Below the pieces are notes generated by a model, which did no database searches, was not told where the DNA came from, and saw only the letters and a program-made list of their open reading frames with translations. A stretch of 8,605 nucleotides of DNA. It comes from CAZWUW01 sp964636895. GTDB lineage: Bacteria > Bacillota > Thermincolia > Thermincolales > CAZWUW01. The translations under genes and the position numbers were made by a program. The first letter of the stretch is position 1, and each line of letters starts with the position of its first letter. Positions 6,104 through 8,605 of this stretch are shown piece after piece. Location: contig CAZWUW010000103.1 of assembly GCA_964636895.1 (NCBI GenBank), positions 1 through 8,605 of the forward strand, written 5' to 3'.

Positions 6104-7183
6104 ATGCGCAAACGTTTCCCGAAGGTGCTGGCGGCAGTACTTTCTTTGCTGCTTATTTTGGCCACACCTGTGTATGCCGAAAAAGCAAGTCCGGTGAAGA
6201 TTTCCAATCTGGAAATAAATGTAATGCCGGAATATGACACGACAGATGTACTGGTGTTGTGCACAATTAATTTCATGAATACCACAAGCCAGCCATATAC
6301 CGGGGAAATACGATTTCCGGTGCCCAAAAGTACGACTAACAATATTGTAAAAGAGACAAACAATCCTAATGATGCTCATCTGGCGGTCAGGGTTGAAGAC
6401 AAGGGTGATTATGCCGAGTTTGTCTGGAAACCGTCTCAGTCCATCCAGCCAAATGGCAGTTATCCGATTCACCTGGAGTTTTATTATAATCCTTTGCCGG
6501 GAACCGGAAATAAGGTTTTTGCCTATCAGTTCAGAGCTGCCCAGCCTGTAGACCAGGCAAAGGTTTTTGTGTTACAGCCTTTGAAAGCAAGTAATTTCAA
6601 AATGGAACCGGCAGGACAGCTGCTGGGGCAGGACAGTCACGGTTTTCAGGTTTACGGTCTTAATTCTACCAGTTTAAAGACCGGAGATAAGATTGATTTG
6701 AAGGTTTCTTACACCAAAGATGACCCCAGCCCATCGGTACAAAAACCGTCCGGTGCAACAGGGCAGCCAGCTGCGGGACAAGCAGGCGAAAATCAGTTAA
6801 GCAGTGCCACGATTATAATACCTATGGTTGTCTTCTTCTTATTTATTGTGATAATTGCCGTGCGCGCCTCACGTAACCGGGATAATGAAGAAGCAGCGGT
6901 CAGTCCCAGGGCAAGTAATCAAAAAAGCCGGGGGGCTAACAATAAACCGGCCGGTAGCAGCAGGCAAAACGCAGACAGCAGGCTGGCAAACGGAGGGGGA
7001 AGACCGGAGGCAGGCAGCAGGCGGGCGGCTGGTAGCATCAGAAAGGCGACCGGTGGCGGCAAGCCGGCATATACCGACAGACAGGTCCAGGAAAAGAGGC
7101 AACTTCGCCAAATGCTGTTAGACGGAGAAATTAGTGAAGAAACATATCTTGAACTGGTAGCGGAAATTGAAGCAGACAACTAG
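6104..7183 (+). CDS. Exported single-span protein of unrecognised family, encoded directly upstream of ccmF
   Basis: I do not recognise this 359-residue protein. It starts with a clear Sec signal peptide (basic MRKRFPK, hydrophobic core, probable cleavage after VYA at residue 25). An extracytoplasmic region to about 230 follows, with alternating hydrophobic stretches and N-, G- and P-rich turns that look like a beta-sandwich. Then come one membrane helix (about 236-253, TIIIPMVVFFLFIVIIAV) and a basic, Gly/Ala/Ser/Arg-rich cytoplasmic linker with repeated AGS-x-R units (about 254-325). The last ~30 residues, with RQMLLDGEISEETYLELVAEI, resemble a SHOCT-type short helical motif. The extracytoplasmic part has no CxxC or CxxCH, so it is neither a thioredoxin-like reductase nor a cytochrome. 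GAGGGAGGA (6088-6096) supports the start. The 29-base gap to ccmF suggests one operon, hence a possible accessory role in cytochrome c maturation (inference). Confidence 0.85.
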   Translation: MRKRFPKVLAAVLSLLLILATPVYAEKASPVKISNLEINVMPEYDTTDVLVLCTINFMNTTSQPYTGEIRFPVPKSTTNNIVKETNNPNDAHLAVRVEDKGDYAEFVWKPSQSIQPNGSYPIHLEFYYNPLPGTGNKVFAYQFRAAQPVDQAKVFVLQPLKASNFKMEPAGQLLGQDSHGFQVYGLNSTSLKTGDKIDLKVSYTKDDPSPSVQKPSGATGQPAAGQAGENQLSSATIIIPMVVFFLFIVIIAVRASRNRDNEEAAVSPRASNQKSRGANNKPAGSSRQNADSRLANGGGRPEAGSRRAAGSIRKATGGGKPAYTDRQVQEKRQLRQMLLDGEISEETYLELVAEIEADN

Positions 7184-7212
7184 GTTTACCAGAGACTGGA
7201 GGAGGAATTTTA

Positions 7213-8605
7213 ATGGCTGATATAGGGTATTTTGCTTTAATACTGGCCTTGATAATGAGCGTATATGCATTGGTGACGTATATCTTGGGATTGCGCTTGG
7301 ACAGGAAAGATTTGCTGGACAGCGCCACCGGGGGGGTATTGGGAGCGGCGCTGTTCACAACCATTGCGTCGGCTAGTCTGGTTTTTCTGTTAGTGAACAG
7401 TGATTTTTCTGTTGAATATGTGGCCATGTATACCAGCACGGATTTGCCCACCTTTTACAAAATCACTGCTTTCTGGGCTGGAAATGACGGTTCGTTGCTA
7501 TTCTGGGCTTGGGTACTGACCATTATTGCCGCCGTTATAGTGACCGGCAAAAAGGACCGGGATCTGATGCCTTATGTTGGCTCAGTTATGTCGGTGGTAA
7601 CTATATTTTTCCTGTTTCTTTTATGCTATAATTCCAACCCTTTTGCCAAAATTGCCGGCTATCTGACGGAGGGAAACGGCTTAAACCCCATGCTGCAAAA
7701 CCCGTACATGATTTTTCATCCGGTGACTTTATTTCTGGGGTATGTTGGTTTTACGGTGCCTTTTGCATTTGCCATCGCTGCGCTGATTACCAGACAAACT
7801 GACGACCGTTGGATTAAGGTGACGCGCAAGTGGACTATTATATCCTGGCTATTCCTGAGTATGGGCAACCTGCTGGGCGCGATGTGGGCTTATGTGGAGT
7901 TGGGCTGGGGCGGATACTGGGCCTGGGACCCGGTGGAAAACGCTTCCCTGATGCCTTGGCTGACCGGTTCGGCTTTTCTGCACTCGGTGATGGTGCAGGA
8001 GCGAAAAAATATGTTGAAAATATGGAATATGCTGCTGATTATTATTACTTTTTGTTTAACTTTATTTGGTACCTTCCTGGTTCGCAGCGGGGTAGTAGCC
8101 TCGGTACATGCCTTTGGCCAGTCTGATCTGGGTATGATTATCCTGGTTTTCACCACTCTGCTAATGATGGCCTCTCTTTATCTGGTCGCTGACCGCCTAA
8201 AGCTTCTTCGGCAAAGCAATGAATTTGAAGGTGTTGTATCAAAGGAAAGCAGCTTCCTGTTAAATAATCTGCTTTTTGTGGCATCTGCTTTCAGTGTTTT
8301 TTGGGGCACGGTATTCCCCATCGTATCCGAAGCTTTTACCGGCAACAAGGTAACGGTGGGCGCACCATTCTTTAATGCTATCAATGCGCCGATTGGTCTG
8401 GCCTTTGTGCTGTTGATGGGGATATGCCCGTTAATTGCCTGGCGGCGGACAACTGTGAAGAATTTGCTGGTCAATTTCATCATTCCCTTTGCCGCAGCAA
8501 TGGTTTCTATGCTGGTCATGCTATTCGCCGGGATTACCAAACCTTATGCGGTAATAGCCCTGTCAATCTGTGCTTTTGTTTTAATTGCCACTCTGCAGGA
8601 TGTAA
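7213..8605 (+). CDS. ccmF: Cytochrome c maturation haem lyase subunit CcmF, N-terminal ~464 residues (3' end outside window)
   Basis: The open frame from ATG 7213, with GGAGGAGGA at 7198-7206, continues without a stop to the window edge, giving 464 codons of an expected ~650. CcmF is the multi-span membrane component of System I that attaches haem, delivered by CcmE, to apocytochrome c on the outer face of the membrane. Diagnostics: the tryptophan-rich WWD motif WGGYWAWDPVENASLMPWL (232-250); three of the four conserved histidines, His169 (NPYMIFHPVTLFLGYVG), His257 (GSAFLHS) and His299 (SGVVASVHAFG); and the family block GTFLVRSG. The fourth histidine should lie beyond the window. The segment WAGNDGSLLFW (88-98) corresponds to the WGxHEGSLLLW seen in many homologues, with Asn-Asp replacing His-Glu. 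Presence of CcmF implies an organism making c-type cytochromes; ccmE, ccmC and related genes are expected downstream but cannot be seen. Confidence 0.95.
   Translation, partial: MADIGYFALILALIMSVYALVTYILGLRLDRKDLLDSATGGVLGAALFTTIASASLVFLLVNSDFSVEYVAMYTSTDLPTFYKITAFWAGNDGSLLFWAWVLTIIAAVIVTGKKDRDLMPYVGSVMSVVTIFFLFLLCYNSNPFAKIAGYLTEGNGLNPMLQNPYMIFHPVTLFLGYVGFTVPFAFAIAALITRQTDDRWIKVTRKWTIISWLFLSMGNLLGAMWAYVELGWGGYWAWDPVENASLMPWLTGSAFLHSVMVQERKNMLKIWNMLLIIITFCLTLFGTFLVRSGVVASVHAFGQSDLGMIILVFTTLLMMASLYLVADRLKLLRQSNEFEGVVSKESSFLLNNLLFVASAFSVFWGTVFPIVSEAFTGNKVTVGAPFFNAINAPIGLAFVLLMGICPLIAWRRTTVKNLLVNFIIPFAAAMVSMLVMLFAGITKPYAVIALSICAFVLIATLQDV

Noticed and set aside
6059..7179. Several - strand open frames and alternative + frames over the exported protein gene
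   Set aside because: They are shadows of the gene at 6104-7183, which has a signal peptide, ribosome site and coherent domain order. The frames over the repetitive linker reflect its skewed composition.
7830..8540. Short + and - strand open frames across the ccmF region
   Set aside because: The continuous frame from 7213 carries the CcmF signature motifs and conserved histidines; the others are overlapping shadows.

Overview
The window looks like chromosomal DNA of a Gram-positive anaerobe of the Clostridia, perhaps near Desulfotomaculum, Pelotomaculum or Thermincola. This placement is inference. It rests on strong GGAGG-type ribosome sites, compact AT-rich intergenic regions with hairpin-plus-T terminators, a VanZ-family protein, a clostridial CadA-type ATPase, and CcmF-type (System I) cytochrome c maturation in an otherwise Firmicute-like context. 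All genes lie on the + strand. No RNA genes, insertion sequences or CRISPR arrays were seen, and no gene-free stretch exceeds about 160 bases.

Layout: (1) 1-596, the C-terminal third of the ribosome-associated GTPase TypA/BipA, closed by a perfect 11-bp hairpin terminator. (2) 665-1093, a small VanZ-family membrane protein, followed by a second terminator. (3) 1166-3402, a metal module. A near-consensus promoter is built into the T-tract of that terminator, an SmtB/CadC/CzrA-like operator lies at the predicted start of transcription, and a Zn/Cd/Pb-exporting P1B ATPase (CadA/ZntA type) follows. (4) 3454-5964, a TATAAT -10 element overlapped by a near-perfect Fur-type 7-1-7 box, then a three-gene cluster: a YnfA-family small membrane protein, an OmpR/PhoB-type response regulator and its membrane histidine kinase, closed by a GNRA-loop terminator. 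(5) 6104 to the window end, an exported single-span protein of unrecognised family directly upstream of, and probably co-transcribed with, ccmF, which runs off the right edge.

The genes fall into two themes: metal homeostasis and signalling in the middle, and cytochrome c maturation on the right. The metal ATPase appears to be controlled by an unlinked ArsR/SmtB-family sensor, and the ynfA-kinase cluster by a Fur-family protein. The two-component system sits between them and could serve either theme.

Most of the window is ordinary. The points most worth a second look are the promoter-terminator-operator composite upstream of the ATPase, the Fur-like box ahead of ynfA, two substitutions at mechanistically important membrane positions of the ATPase, and the unrecognised protein paired with ccmF.
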